Positions 1 to 8,060 of a stretch of 64,000 nucleotides of DNA are shown one piece after another. The notes below the pieces were generated by a model. The model saw nothing but the letters and a program-made list of their open reading frames with translations. It was not told the DNA's origin and ran no database searches. Origin of the DNA: CAXSBR01 sp964236495 (GTDB taxonomy: Bacteria > Actinomycetota > Actinomycetes > Mycobacteriales > Jatrophihabitantaceae); contig CAXSBR010000001.1 of the NCBI GenBank assembly GCA_964236495.1, positions 300,870 to 364,869 of the forward strand, read 5' to 3'. The position numbers and the translations under genes were made by a program. Each line of letters begins with the position of its first letter. Positions within the stretch are counted from its first letter, which is position 1.

Positions 1-1074
1 GACTCGGTTGACGGCCGTGGCCCGGGCCAGCATCGACGGCGGCGCCTCGCGTTGACGACGCGATACCGCGGCGGCGTTGTAGACAGCGTTGGTCGCCGAA
101 AGGCCGAAGAGCCCGACCGCCACCGCCCACGAACCGAGTAGCGCTGTGCCTAGCGGTGCGATCAACGCGCACAGACCGCCGGCGGCCATGGTGAAACACA
201 AGGTGCAGGCGTCGCCGAGCCGCTCAGTGACAGCGCTGGCCACGAGGGCTCCAGCTACGCCCCCGCTGCTGCCAACAGCAAGGATGGCCCCGATCAACGG
301 CGTAGCGGCGTGCAGCGTGTGAACCAGAAAAATCGTCTCGACGGCAGCCCAGGCCGCGACGAAGAAGTTGGCGGTGCTGTTGCACGCAGTGATCCGGCGC
401 AGCACGGGCGCACGCCAGAGCCAGCGCAGTCCCTCGCGCACGTCACCGGTCAGTGTGGTGGCCCGCGCGGCTGCGGCGGGCGGTTGCTCGCGGGTGACGA
501 CGGCCATTGTGAATAGAGCGGCCACGCCGAAGCTGAGCGCATCGGTGCCCAGCGCGTAGGCAGCGCCGACGCTGGCGACCAAGAGGCCAGCGATGCCGGG
601 GCCAGCCAGCCGGCCGGCGGATTCGATCGCACCCATCCTGGCGTTGGCTTTGAGCAATGCTGGCCGCCCGACCAAGTCGGGCAGCCAGCTTTGGTAGGCG
701 ACGTCGAAAACGACGCTGAACGCTCCGGTGCAAACGGCGACGATCACGAGTTGGGCGTAGGTCAGCACACCGCATGCGGCCGTAATTGGGATAGTGCCGA
801 GTGCAATAAGCCGGCCGACATCGGCGAGGATCACCAGTGGTCTGCGCGCCCGGCGATCCAACAGCGCCCCAAGCGGCAGCGCGAGCACTGCATAAGCGGC
901 GTAGGTCGCCGCAGTCAGCACACCTATCTGCCATGCGACGGCGTGCAGCTCGAGGATCGCAAGCAACGGCAACGCGAGTGAGGTAACGGCGGTGCCGACG
1001 CTGCTCACGCCCTGCCCGCACAAGAAAAGCGTGAAGTCACGGCCCAGCTTCTTGGGCTCGTTCGCGCCGATCAC
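1..1074 (-). CDS. MFS exporter, C-terminus beyond the window
   Basis: Multidrug-efflux-type member of the major facilitator superfamily (EntS/MFS_3 style), acting in the cytoplasmic membrane. I read one uninterrupted frame from a GTG at 1074 down to base 1, giving 358 residues with the C-terminus missing. The product alternates hydrophobic helices with short basic loops. The inter-helix loop after TM2 reads GALLDRRARRPLVILAD, the classic MFS motif A position. The second half is equally helical. The start is the GTG in front of IGANEPKKLG, since no better in-frame start lies close upstream. It is divergent from the TetR gene at 1357, so local control by that regulator is possible. Substrate unknown. 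Confidence 0.8.
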   Translation of the reverse strand, partial: MIGANEPKKLGRDFTLFLCGQGVSSVGTAVTSLALPLLAILELHAVAWQIGVLTAATYAAYAVLALPLGALLDRRARRPLVILADVGRLIALGTIPITAACGVLTYAQLVIVAVCTGAFSVVFDVAYQSWLPDLVGRPALLKANARMGAIESAGRLAGPGIAGLLVASVGAAYALGTDALSFGVAALFTMAVVTREQPPAAAARATTLTGDVREGLRWLWRAPVLRRITACNSTANFFVAAWAAVETIFLVHTLHAATPLIGAILAVGSSGGVAGALVASAVTERLGDACTLCFTMAAGGLCALIAPLGTALLGSWAVAVGLFGLSATNAVYNAAAVSRRQREAPPSMLARATAVNRV

Positions 1075-1326
1075 AGTTGCGGCTCCGGATGGTTCGCACT
1101 CGTAACTGGTGAACGCGCTGATTCGTTGTCGGCGTCGTTCACACGGTGAACCTAGACGCCGGACCGGAAGGCACTCTGCCAACGTCGGCCAACGTCATCC
1201 AGCCGGGAATCTCACGAGGCACTACCACCGTCGCAGCCATCGGTGGCCGAGCTATGTTCAGAGCGCGACATACGGCCGACTTGACCTGGTCCGATCGGCG
1301 ATGTCTACGCTGCATGCAGACGAGAC

Positions 1327-1356
1327 GACCGGTCTAATATGTGCTAGGTTAGTTCT
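1327..1356 (+). promoter_or_regulatory. Leaderless promoter with TetR-type operator
   Basis: A perfect palindrome GACCGGTC (1327-1334) lies just upstream of a -10-like TAGGTT (1345-1350), which is 6 nt before the GTG start of the TetR gene. There is no Shine-Dalgarno sequence, so the transcript is probably leaderless. The same octamer followed by TA recurs at 1995-2002, behind the TetR gene and before the DJ-1 gene. This suggests autoregulation plus control of the downstream gene. The operator assignment is inference from symmetry and duplication. Confidence 0.5.
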
Positions 1357-1941
1357 GTGCCCCAAACTGTCGATGCTCGCCGCAGCATCTTGGACGCGGG
1401 GCAACGGATCATGGCACACAAGGGTTACGCGGCGGTGGGCTTGACCGAGGTGCTCAGCGAAGCGCGGGTACCCAAGGGCTCGTTCTACCACTACTTCGGA
1501 TCCAAGGATGCGTTCGGCGAGGCCATGATGCAGGCATACTTCGTCGAGTACCTGGCGGACATGGACCGGATCTTCGCCGACCGAACCGTCTCCGCGGCCG
1601 ATCGGCTTTTTGCCTACCTGCAGCACTGGCGCGACACGCAGACGCTCGACGACTGCCAGGGCAAGTGCCTGGCCGTCAAGCTCGGAGCCGAGGTCGCCGA
1701 CCTGTCCGACAGCATGCGCGTGGCGCTCGTCGAAGGCACGAACGGCATCATCGACCGGCTTGAGCAGGTACTCCGGCAGGGCATCGGGGAACAGTCCTTG
1801 GTCGTAGACGCTGACCCGCGATCCCTCGGCGAGGTCATCTACGACGCCTGGCTGGGCGCCAGCATCCTGGCCAAGATTCACCGTAATGCGGCTCCGCTGG
1901 ACCGGGCCATGGTTGTGACGCGCCACGTGCTGCACCTGTAA
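1357..1941 (+). CDS. TetR/AcrR family transcriptional regulator
   Basis: One-component repressor of 194 residues. The N-terminal helix-turn-helix is clear, with AAVGLTEVLSEARVPKGSFYHYF (about residues 25-47) as HTH plus the helix entering the ligand domain. The C-terminal part has the QGKCLAVKLG segment near residue 104, which in NemR/AcuR-like relatives carries a reactive cysteine and the ligand pocket. The GTG start follows a leaderless -10. The next gene in the same direction is a DJ-1/PfpI protein, a common partner of electrophile-sensing TetR regulators. A role in reactive carbonyl or electrophile response is therefore plausible but inferred. The divergent MFS gene is the other candidate target. 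Confidence 0.9.
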   Translation: MPQTVDARRSILDAGQRIMAHKGYAAVGLTEVLSEARVPKGSFYHYFGSKDAFGEAMMQAYFVEYLADMDRIFADRTVSAADRLFAYLQHWRDTQTLDDCQGKCLAVKLGAEVADLSDSMRVALVEGTNGIIDRLEQVLRQGIGEQSLVVDADPRSLGEVIYDAWLGASILAKIHRNAAPLDRAMVVTRHVLHL

Positions 1942-1994
1942 AGGCACCTCCATCGAAGCTCTCCAGTGAAGGCTTGCCAGGTTCATGACAAGTT

Positions 1995-2002
1995 GACCGG
2001 TC
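1995..2002. promoter_or_regulatory. Second GACCGGTC operator-like palindrome
   Basis: GACCGGTC followed by TA, identical to the site in front of the upstream TetR gene, here inside TTGACCGGTCTA. The TTGACC could serve as a -35 box, although no good -10 follows. It lies about 170 bp before the DJ-1/PfpI start codon, in the right place to control that gene. Confidence 0.4.
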
Positions 2003-2009
2003 TACTAGC

Positions 2010-2092
2010 AAGGAGGCTTGCATGAAGTGACAGACATCCTGGGCCAGCGCCGGGACCGCACCGGCGTGCGTCCATCGCTCGCGTCTGGATGA
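2010..2092 (+). other. Ribosome-binding site with minimal leader ORFs
   Basis: A strong AAGGAGG (2010-2016) is followed by ATG AAG TGA (2022-2030), a two-codon ORF. An overlapping GTG at 2027 opens a 21-codon frame ending with TGA at 2090-2092. This could be a leader peptide of the DJ-1 gene or the scar of a deleted gene start. The true DJ-1 start has its own AAGGAG at about 2159. Confidence 0.25.
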
Positions 2093-2169
2093 GCGGCTTC
2101 CACCGCTCGTCGCCCGACTTCACACCACCTACCGGGACCGGCACAGCCGGCTCGCCACAAGGAGAAGCC

Positions 2170-2859
2170 ATGAAGGTACTGATCGTCCTGACGTCGCACG
2201 ACACGCTGGGTGACACCGGCCGCAAGACCGGGTTCTGGCTGGAGGAGTTCGCCGCCCCGTACTACACGTTCCGCGACGCGGGCGTCGAGACCGTCCTCGC
2301 CTCGCCCAAGGGTGGCCAGCCGCCGCTGGATCCGGCGAGCAACGCGCCGGACTTCCAGACCGACATGACGCACCGGTTCGACGCCGACCCCGACGCGCAG
2401 GCCGCGCTGGCCAATACCGTGCGCCTGGACTCGGTGTCGGCCGAGGAGTTCGACGCGGTGTTCTACCCGGGCGGGCACGGCCCGCTGTGGGACCTTGCCG
2501 AGGACAAGAACTCCACGAAGCTGATCGAGGACACGCTGCGTGCGGGCAAGCCCGTCGCGCTGGTGTGTCACGCGCCCGGTGTGCTGCGCCACGTCACCAA
2601 CTCCGACGGCACCCCTCTGGTGCAGGGCCGGCCCGTCACCGGGTTTGCCAACACCGAGGAGGAGGCCGTCGGCCTGACCGACGTGGTTCCCTTCCTGGTC
2701 GAGGACGAGCTGAAGAGGCTCGGCGGGAACTACAGCAAGACCACCGACATGGCTTCGCACGTCGTCCAGAACGACCTGCTGATCACCGGTCAGAACCCGC
2801 GCTCGTCCACGGTCGCCGCAGCCGCGCTTATTGCCCGCCACAGCCTTCCATCGAGCTGA
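2170..2859 (+). CDS. DJ-1/PfpI family (Hsp31-like) protein
   Basis: Class I glutamine-amidotransferase-fold protein of 229 residues, of the Hsp31/glyoxalase III/deglycase-like branch. The nucleophile elbow is LVCHAPG with Cys133 followed by His134. An upstream acidic pair (Glu25/Glu26) in GFWLEEFAAPY matches the family's Glu that tunes the cysteine. FYPGGHGP forms the oxyanion loop. Start: ATG 2170 with AAGGAGAAGCC directly upstream. An in-frame ATG at 2089 would add a non-conserved tail and lacks an RBS. It probably detoxifies or repairs glyoxal-type damage in the cytosol. The TetR upstream and the GACCGGTC sites suggest inducible expression. Exact substrate not deducible. Confidence 0.85.
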   Translation: MKVLIVLTSHDTLGDTGRKTGFWLEEFAAPYYTFRDAGVETVLASPKGGQPPLDPASNAPDFQTDMTHRFDADPDAQAALANTVRLDSVSAEEFDAVFYPGGHGPLWDLAEDKNSTKLIEDTLRAGKPVALVCHAPGVLRHVTNSDGTPLVQGRPVTGFANTEEEAVGLTDVVPFLVEDELKRLGGNYSKTTDMASHVVQNDLLITGQNPRSSTVAAAALIARHSLPSS

Positions 2860-2931
2860 TCGCCGCACCCGACTTGCACCTGGGATCGGTGGCCCGTCGG
2901 CAAATTCCTACCGGTGCCTACGCTGTCGCAC

Positions 2932-3174
2932 ATGCACGTTGGCGTACGCGACCTTCGTAATGACACCGCGCGAGTTCTCGACGCGGTGAAAGCCGGTGAG
3001 CGAGTCACGCTTACGGTTCATGGGGAGCCGATCGCCGATATTGTGCCGCACGGGCGCCGAACTCGGTGGCTGTCGGGGCCAGCCCTGAGCAGTCAATTGA
3101 CGCGTCGTGCGGCTGACCCGCAGCTGCGCAACGATCTAGACGAGTTGGCTGGTCAGACGCTGGCCGACCTGTGA
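2932..3174 (+). CDS. Phd/YefM-type antitoxin (VapB)
   Basis: Antitoxin of 80 residues for the PIN toxin that follows. The N-terminus MHVGVRDLRNDTARVLDAV is the typical Phd/YefM DNA-binding fold, followed by GEPIADIVP. The disordered C-terminus would bind the toxin. The ATG at 2932 is preceded by TACGCT with 7 nt between, consistent with a leaderless start. An alternative in-frame GTG at 2914 would add six residues. The stop overlaps the toxin start by four bases (GTGA), so the pair is translationally coupled. Autoregulation is usual for the family but no clear palindrome is visible upstream. Confidence 0.82.
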   Translation: MHVGVRDLRNDTARVLDAVKAGERVTLTVHGEPIADIVPHGRRTRWLSGPALSSQLTRRAADPQLRNDLDELAGQTLADL

Positions 3175-3569
3175 GCTCAGGACTGCTCGACACCGGGATC
3201 TTCATTGCGGCGGAGGCTCCCCGACCCCTCGGCGCCCTTCTCGACCGCGTCGCTGTCTCGGTGGTCAGCCTGGGCGAGCTGGAACTCGGTGTGCTCGCGG
3301 CCGACGATGCCGATGTCCGGGAGCGGCGAGCCGGAACCCTTGCTTTGGCCCGCGAGGCAGACCCGATCCCGATCAGTGAGGCGGTCATGACGGCCTGGGC
3401 GCGTCTCGTCCACGATTGTCGACAGGTCGGAATACACCGCAGCGTCCGATTGACCGACGCCCTCATTGCCGCGACTGCGGTTGCGCACGGATTGCCTGTG
3501 GTGACGCAGAACGCCGACTTCGACCGAATGGCCGGCGCACACACGGCGCTGCACGTCGTCAAGGTTTGA
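3171..3569 (+). CDS. PIN-domain toxin VapC
   Basis: Ribonuclease toxin of 132 residues. The PIN metal-binding acids are present: Asp7 (LDTGIFIA), Glu36 in the VSLGELELG segment, Asp96 (RLTDALIAA) and Asp116 (TQNADFDRM). Family members cleave tRNA or rRNA and block translation when the antitoxin is degraded. The GTG start overlaps the antitoxin stop. The gene is intact and all active-site residues are present. The RNA target cannot be read from sequence. Confidence 0.88.
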   Translation: MSSGLLDTGIFIAAEAPRPLGALLDRVAVSVVSLGELELGVLAADDADVRERRAGTLALAREADPIPISEAVMTAWARLVHDCRQVGIHRSVRLTDALIAATAVAHGLPVVTQNADFDRMAGAHTALHVVKV

Positions 3570-3615
3570 TACGCAGTTCCGGGAACGGATCGTCGGGTGG
3601 CGCCGGGAGGTGCAC

Positions 3616-3696
3616 GTGCGTGATCTGCTGCCGTTCGACTATTGGCCCTGCGGCACCGAAGTGTTGCGTCGTGCACCTACGAACGAGGTCGGATGA
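3616..3696 (+). pseudogene. Relic of a blasticidin-deaminase-like C-terminus
   Basis: This short stretch opens GTG and reads VRDLLPFDYWP, nearly the same as the C-terminal VRDLLPFNDWP of the deaminase-like gene at 23786-24214. The DNA match (3615-3647 against 24148-24180) is 31 of 33 bases by eye. The first 22 bases are identical. Nothing of the catalytic domain precedes it, so it is a fragment. It overlaps the 3' end of the response regulator on the other strand. Confidence 0.5.
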
Positions 3697-4354
3697 GGCC
3701 GGTTTCGTAGGCGAGGACGACGAGCTGTACGCGGTCGCGTAGAGCGTGCCTGGTGAGCAGGCTCGAGATGTGGGACTTGACGGTGAACGGGCTGATGACG
3801 AGCCGGTCGGCGATCTCTGCGTTCGACAGGCCCGTGGCGAGGAGCGCAAGGATCTGAGTCTCGCGTTCGGTGGTGTCCGCGGCCAGACGGGTTGAGTTGC
3901 CAGCCACCACTGGCGGCGTGTCCTTCGTGTAGGTCTCGATGAGCAGGCGGGTCGCAGAGGGGGCGAGCAGCATGTCGCCGCGGCCGATGACGCGCACGGC
4001 GCTGATGAGCTCGGACGGTTCCATCCCTTTGAGCAGGAAGCCGCTCGCCCCGGCGCGTAGCGCTCCGAAGACGTACTCGTCGAGATCGAATGTGGTGAGC
4101 ACCAGCACCCGGGTCGCGACAAGGTGTGGATCGGCGGTGATGCGACGGGTCGCTTCCAAGCCATCCAGCCGTGGCATCCGGATGTCCATGAGAACGATGT
4201 CGGGCCGGTGTCGGCGGGCGAGGTCGAGCACCTGGACGCCGTCGGCGGCTTCGTCTACGACGGTGAGATCGCCTTCGGCGTCGAGCAGCGCACGGAAGCC
4301 CCCGCGGACCATGGCTTGGTCGTCGGCGATCAGGATGGTGGTCGGATCGGTCAT
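3677..4354 (-). CDS. NarL/LuxR-type response regulator
   Basis: DNA-binding response regulator of 225 residues. The receiver domain has the acidic pair Asp11/Asp12, the phospho-acceptor Asp57 (VLMDIRMP) and Lys in FLLKG. The C-terminal LuxR-type HTH starts with TERETQILALLATGLSNAEI and ends near VKSHISSLL. Its ATG overlaps the stop of the histidine kinase gene (ATGA), so both come from one transcript. The kinase phosphorylates Asp57 and the HTH then binds promoters. The divergent MmpL-type transporter is the obvious local target, an inference from position. Confidence 0.92.
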   Translation of the reverse strand: MTDPTTILIADDQAMVRGGFRALLDAEGDLTVVDEAADGVQVLDLARRHRPDIVLMDIRMPRLDGLEATRRITADPHLVATRVLVLTTFDLDEYVFGALRAGASGFLLKGMEPSELISAVRVIGRGDMLLAPSATRLLIETYTKDTPPVVAGNSTRLAADTTERETQILALLATGLSNAEIADRLVISPFTVKSHISSLLTRHALRDRVQLVVLAYETGLIRPRS

Positions 4355-5574
4355 AACGCCACGGTTCCTGTGGCCATGGGGAGTTCAGCTTGTACGCGCC
4401 ACCCGCCACGGTGTCGGGGCCCGGCGGAGACCGTGCCGCCCACCTCGTGGGCTCGCTCCTGCATTCCAAGAAGCCCATGGCTGGGCGCGTAGCCGGGCGC
4501 ATGGCTCGGCGCATGGCCGCGCGCATAATCGGGCGCATAATCGGGCGCAGGGCCGAGTGCTTGCGCGGGGACGGGTAACGGTCCGTCGTTGGTGACCTCG
4601 ACGTAGAGGCGATGGTCGTGAACCGAGAGCGAGACGCTCACCGACCGCGCCTGTGCGTGCCGCAACACGTTGGTCAGACTCTCCTGGACGATCCGGAATC
4701 CGGCATGCCGGATCGGAGCCGGCGCTTCATCGGCAGCCGGCTCGCAGTCGAGCACGACTCGCACGCCGGCGAGCTCGAGCGGCTTGATCAAATCCTCCAG
4801 CGCTCGGCGTGATGTCTGAGCCGGCACCACGAGAGGCGGCCGCCCGATGTCGCGCACCGATTGCAGCGTTGCGCGAAGCTGCTCCAGAGCCTCGGCCGAG
4901 ACGTGCTTGACGTCCTCCAACGCGCTGATGAGTTCCGGTTCGCCGTGGGCACCGTGCAGATGCGAAGCGACCCCGGCGCGGGTGGTGATGGCGACAAGCG
5001 TGTGCGCGAGACTGTCGTGCAATTCACGCCCGAGCTCAATCCGGTACTGATCGAACATCTCCCGGGCCACGGCTTGGCGGGCAACCTGTTCGCGATCGGA
5101 ACGGGCGGTGGCAGCGTCGTGGCGTGACTTCACCGCGTCCCCGGCGGCAACCGCGGCCAGCAGAAAGACGAGGTACACCAGGAAATCGCTGCCCCCGTCG
5201 TCGGCACCGGCGATGCGCCATGCCAAGCCGACGACGGGCACGAGTGCGCTACCGACGATCACCGTGACGCCACGTCGGCCCTGATAGGCGACGGTGGCGG
5301 CGCTGAGCATCGCGATCGCCAACGTGGCATGAGTGCTGTGCGTTATCGGCAGCGCGATGAGCAGCACGGCAAGCGTCGCGATCAGCGCCAGCACGGGGAC
5401 ACGTCGTCGGGTCGCGACCGCCGCGGCCACTGCGAGCCCCAGCACGACCGCTGCTAATTCATGACTGCCATGCCCGTACAGGCGGCTTTCTGCGAGCAAC
5501 CCCGCTCCGCTGAGCGCGCCGAGACCGACATCGACCCACCGGGCTCGACGCCGCAACCAGTTCCTGACGCGCAC
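4351..5574 (-). CDS. Sensor histidine kinase (NarL-partner type)
   Basis: Membrane histidine kinase of 407 residues from GTG 5574. Residues about 15-145 hold five or six membrane helices with almost no extracytoplasmic domain, so it may sense a membrane or intramembrane cue. The HisKA_3 box is ELGRELHDSLAHTL with the phospho-His at 186. The HATPase part keeps the N box (ESLTNVLRHAQA) and the final SHGLLGMQERAHEVGG. Between them, where a DDGxG box is expected, lies a repeat of APDY/APSH-like tetrapeptides encoded by six 12-bp units. Its stop overlaps the regulator start. A TTG a few codons upstream is an alternative start. Confidence 0.88.
   Translation of the reverse strand: MRVRNWLRRRARWVDVGLGALSGAGLLAESRLYGHGSHELAAVVLGLAVAAAVATRRRVPVLALIATLAVLLIALPITHSTHATLAIAMLSAATVAYQGRRGVTVIVGSALVPVVGLAWRIAGADDGGSDFLVYLVFLLAAVAAGDAVKSRHDAATARSDREQVARQAVAREMFDQYRIELGRELHDSLAHTLVAITTRAGVASHLHGAHGEPELISALEDVKHVSAEALEQLRATLQSVRDIGRPPLVVPAQTSRRALEDLIKPLELAGVRVVLDCEPAADEAPAPIRHAGFRIVQESLTNVLRHAQARSVSVSLSVHDHRLYVEVTNDGPLPVPAQALGPAPDYAPDYARGHAPSHAPGYAPSHGLLGMQERAHEVGGTVSAGPRHRGGWRVQAELPMATGTVAL
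4483..4554 (-). repeat. Six 12-bp tandem units in the kinase ATP lid
   Basis: Six successive 12-bp units, the first being GGGCGCGTAGCC on the plus strand and the others close variants (GGGCGCATAATC and so on). On the coding strand they give four-residue repeats of the pattern A-P-x-Y/H inside the ATP-binding domain of the histidine kinase. The unit length is a multiple of three, so copy-number changes would keep the frame. Confidence 0.85.
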
Positions 5575-5766
5575 CGCGCCAACGGTAGGCAAACCCGGTC
5601 CAGGTCCGCATCGTGCGTGCGAACGATCCGCAGAACTGCTGGGCCCTACCCGGCTGCCTCGTTCGCAGGAACGAGCCCGAGTTTGGTTCTCATGGCCGAT
5701 GCCTGGGCGAGGTGGCGTCCATAGCGTTTTTCTCGACGGAAATACCGACTGCCTTGGGAGATATCC

Positions 5767-7944
5767 ATGAACGCCGCCTTCGCCTGGATCCAGCGCCACC
5801 GCCGATGGGTCTTCGTTGCCTGGGCCTTGATCACGATCGCCGGGGCGGTGCTGGCGCCGACGGTCGGTGGCCGCCTCAAGAGCGGCTTCACGCTGTCCAG
5901 CCCCGGCTATACCGCCAACCAGGCACTGGGCGCCGAGTTCGGCGGAGCCGGCTCCAACCCCAGCATCCTGCTTGTGAACCTGCCCGCCGCCGAGCCCGCG
6001 ACCAGCCCGGCCGGGCAGCGGGCGCTGACCGCGGTGGAGGTAGCGGCGCGCGCCGACACGGGACTGCGGGTGATCACTTACGCCAGCACGCGAAGCCCCG
6101 ACCTCATCCGCAACGGCGCCCGGTCCACCGTGGTCATGGTTTTCCCCGCGCAGTCGGGCGCCGACGCCGTCGATGCGACCGTTTTGAACCACTTCGCAGC
6201 GACTGCTCGCGCCGCCGTGCCCGGCACCACCACCGCGATCACGGGTGTCGAGCAGCTCAGCTCCGGAAGCAGCTCCGGTGGCAGCAGCGTGCTCACCGAA
6301 GTTCTGGTCGGCTCACTCGCGGCTCTGGTCATCCTGGCCTGGGTGTTCGGATCGATCATCGCGGTCATCCCCCTGGTGACGGCGCTGGTGTCGATCCTGA
6401 CGATGCTGCTCGCGCTCAACGGCCTCACCCGCCTGTTCCCCGGGATCCGCTTCAACCCCGCCATCGAGTTCATCGTCGCCATCCTGGGACTGGGGCTCTC
6501 ACTGGACTACGCTCTGCTCGTCGTCACTCGCTGGCGCGAAGAACGTCGCCGGGGCGCCGACAACGCCGCCGCCGTCACCGCCGCCTGCTCGCGCGCCGGT
6601 CACGCCGTCGCCGTCAGCGGTGTCACCGCCAGCATCGGGCTTTTCGCGCTCGTCGCCGTGCCGGTCTCCTTCGTCCGCGGAGTCGGGCTGAGCGGACTGT
6701 TCATACCTGCCATCGCCGCGCTCGTCTCGCTCACCCTGCTGCCGGCGATCCTGCGTTCGGTCGGCCCGAGGCTGGACTGGCCGGCCTCGAAGCGTGCGCT
6801 CGCTACCCGGACCGGGCCCGGCGGCTGGGAGAGGTGGGGCCGGTTCGTCGTCCGCCGACGCTGGGCCGCGCTCGGATTCGGCGTCCTCGTTCTGGGCGGC
6901 TTGGCCGGCGCAGCCACCCAGATCAACGTCGCCCTTCCCAACCTGAACTCTCTCTCCGCGAGTGGACCTGCCAATGACGGGTTGGCACAGCTACGGGCCG
7001 ACGGATTCCCCGAGGGCACCCTCACCCCGATGCCCGTGCTGCTTCATGCTGGCACCGACCCGGCGACGGTCGTGTCGCGGCTTCAGGCGGTCACCGGCGT
7101 GAGCGGCGCGTTCGGCGTATCGGGATCGGGATGGACCAGCGCCAGCGGTGCCACGGTCGTGATGGCGGTTCCGATCAAGCAGACCGGCGGTGCCGGAACC
7201 GGCAACCTGCTCTCCGACGTCCGGCGCGCCGCTCCCAGCGCTGACAGCGTCGCCGGCAACGAGGTGTTGCAAGCCGACAACAGCTCCACGATCTACTCCT
7301 ACTTCCCGCTCGTACTGATCCTCGTCTCGATCGTGACCTTCCTGTTCCTGGCTCGAGCCCTGCGCTCTATCGTCCTGCCGCTCAAAGCGATCGCTCTCAA
7401 CCTGCTCTCGGTCGCCGCGACCTACGGAGCCACCGTGCTCATCTGGCAGAAAGGCATCGGCCTGCACGCACTGTTCGGGCTGCACAGCAGCGGAGCAGTC
7501 AACGCCCTCGCACCGATCCTGCTGTTCGGGTTCCTGTTCGGGCTGTCGATGGACTACGAGGTGTTCATCCTCAGTCGAATGCGGGAGGCCTACGACCGCA
7601 CCGGCTCGACCGACACCGCCGTGGTCGAGGGCATCGGCCGGACCGGACGACTCATCACCAGCGCCGCGCTCATCCTGTTCGCAGCCCTCGTCTCACTGTC
7701 GACCGCGCCAGATCCCATCGTGAAGATCATTGCCACCGGGCTCGGCATCGGCGTACTGATCGATGCCACCATCGTGCGGTCACTCGTCGCGCCGGCCCTG
7801 GTGAGCGTCCTGGACAAAGCCAACTGGTGGATGCCGAGCTTCGCAGCGCGGATCCTGCGGATACCGGCAAGCCCGGAACGCAGCGACCAGGACAACGTCC
7901 AGGCGCTCGGCGACGTGCTGATCGGTACGCACCGCGACGCATGA
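5767..7944 (+). CDS. MmpL-type RND transporter
   Basis: Inner-membrane transporter of the MMPL family, 725 residues, a typical length for the shorter actinobacterial members. The two-fold repeat is clear: TM1, a periplasmic loop (about residues 30-180), five helices including LGLSLDYALLV, then a second set with GLSMDYEVFIL. The paired D-Y motifs are the proton-relay residues of the family. RBS GGGAGA precedes ATG 5767. It is divergent from the two-component system and separated by about 190 bp, which suggests it is its regulon. Family members export lipids, siderophores or drugs; the cargo here is unknown. Confidence 0.92.
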   Translation: MNAAFAWIQRHRRWVFVAWALITIAGAVLAPTVGGRLKSGFTLSSPGYTANQALGAEFGGAGSNPSILLVNLPAAEPATSPAGQRALTAVEVAARADTGLRVITYASTRSPDLIRNGARSTVVMVFPAQSGADAVDATVLNHFAATARAAVPGTTTAITGVEQLSSGSSSGGSSVLTEVLVGSLAALVILAWVFGSIIAVIPLVTALVSILTMLLALNGLTRLFPGIRFNPAIEFIVAILGLGLSLDYALLVVTRWREERRRGADNAAAVTAACSRAGHAVAVSGVTASIGLFALVAVPVSFVRGVGLSGLFIPAIAALVSLTLLPAILRSVGPRLDWPASKRALATRTGPGGWERWGRFVVRRRWAALGFGVLVLGGLAGAATQINVALPNLNSLSASGPANDGLAQLRADGFPEGTLTPMPVLLHAGTDPATVVSRLQAVTGVSGAFGVSGSGWTSASGATVVMAVPIKQTGGAGTGNLLSDVRRAAPSADSVAGNEVLQADNSSTIYSYFPLVLILVSIVTFLFLARALRSIVLPLKAIALNLLSVAATYGATVLIWQKGIGLHALFGLHSSGAVNALAPILLFGFLFGLSMDYEVFILSRMREAYDRTGSTDTAVVEGIGRTGRLITSAALILFAALVSLSTAPDPIVKIIATGLGIGVLIDATIVRSLVAPALVSVLDKANWWMPSFAARILRIPASPERSDQDNVQALGDVLIGTHRDA

Positions 7945-8060
7945 CCGTCGTTGAGGTCTTGATCGAGCCGAGCCGACCGGATGCCCGCCGCGGGAACCTT
8001 CGGGGCTGCTCGGTCGGGCTGTCGCGGCTGGTCGCTTCAAAGGTCAGCACCCGCGCGTTG

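Noticed and set aside
443..1021. 192-residue minus-strand frame
   Set aside because: Arg-rich frame in the shadow of the real MFS gene, which uses a different frame of the same strand.
2005..2868. 287-residue antisense frame over the DJ-1 gene
   Set aside because: No known motif, mirrors the coding frame, while the plus-strand gene has clear catalytic motifs and an RBS.
5613..6977. 454-residue plus-strand frame
   Set aside because: Out-of-frame shadow of the MmpL gene with Arg/His/Pro-rich low-complexity product.
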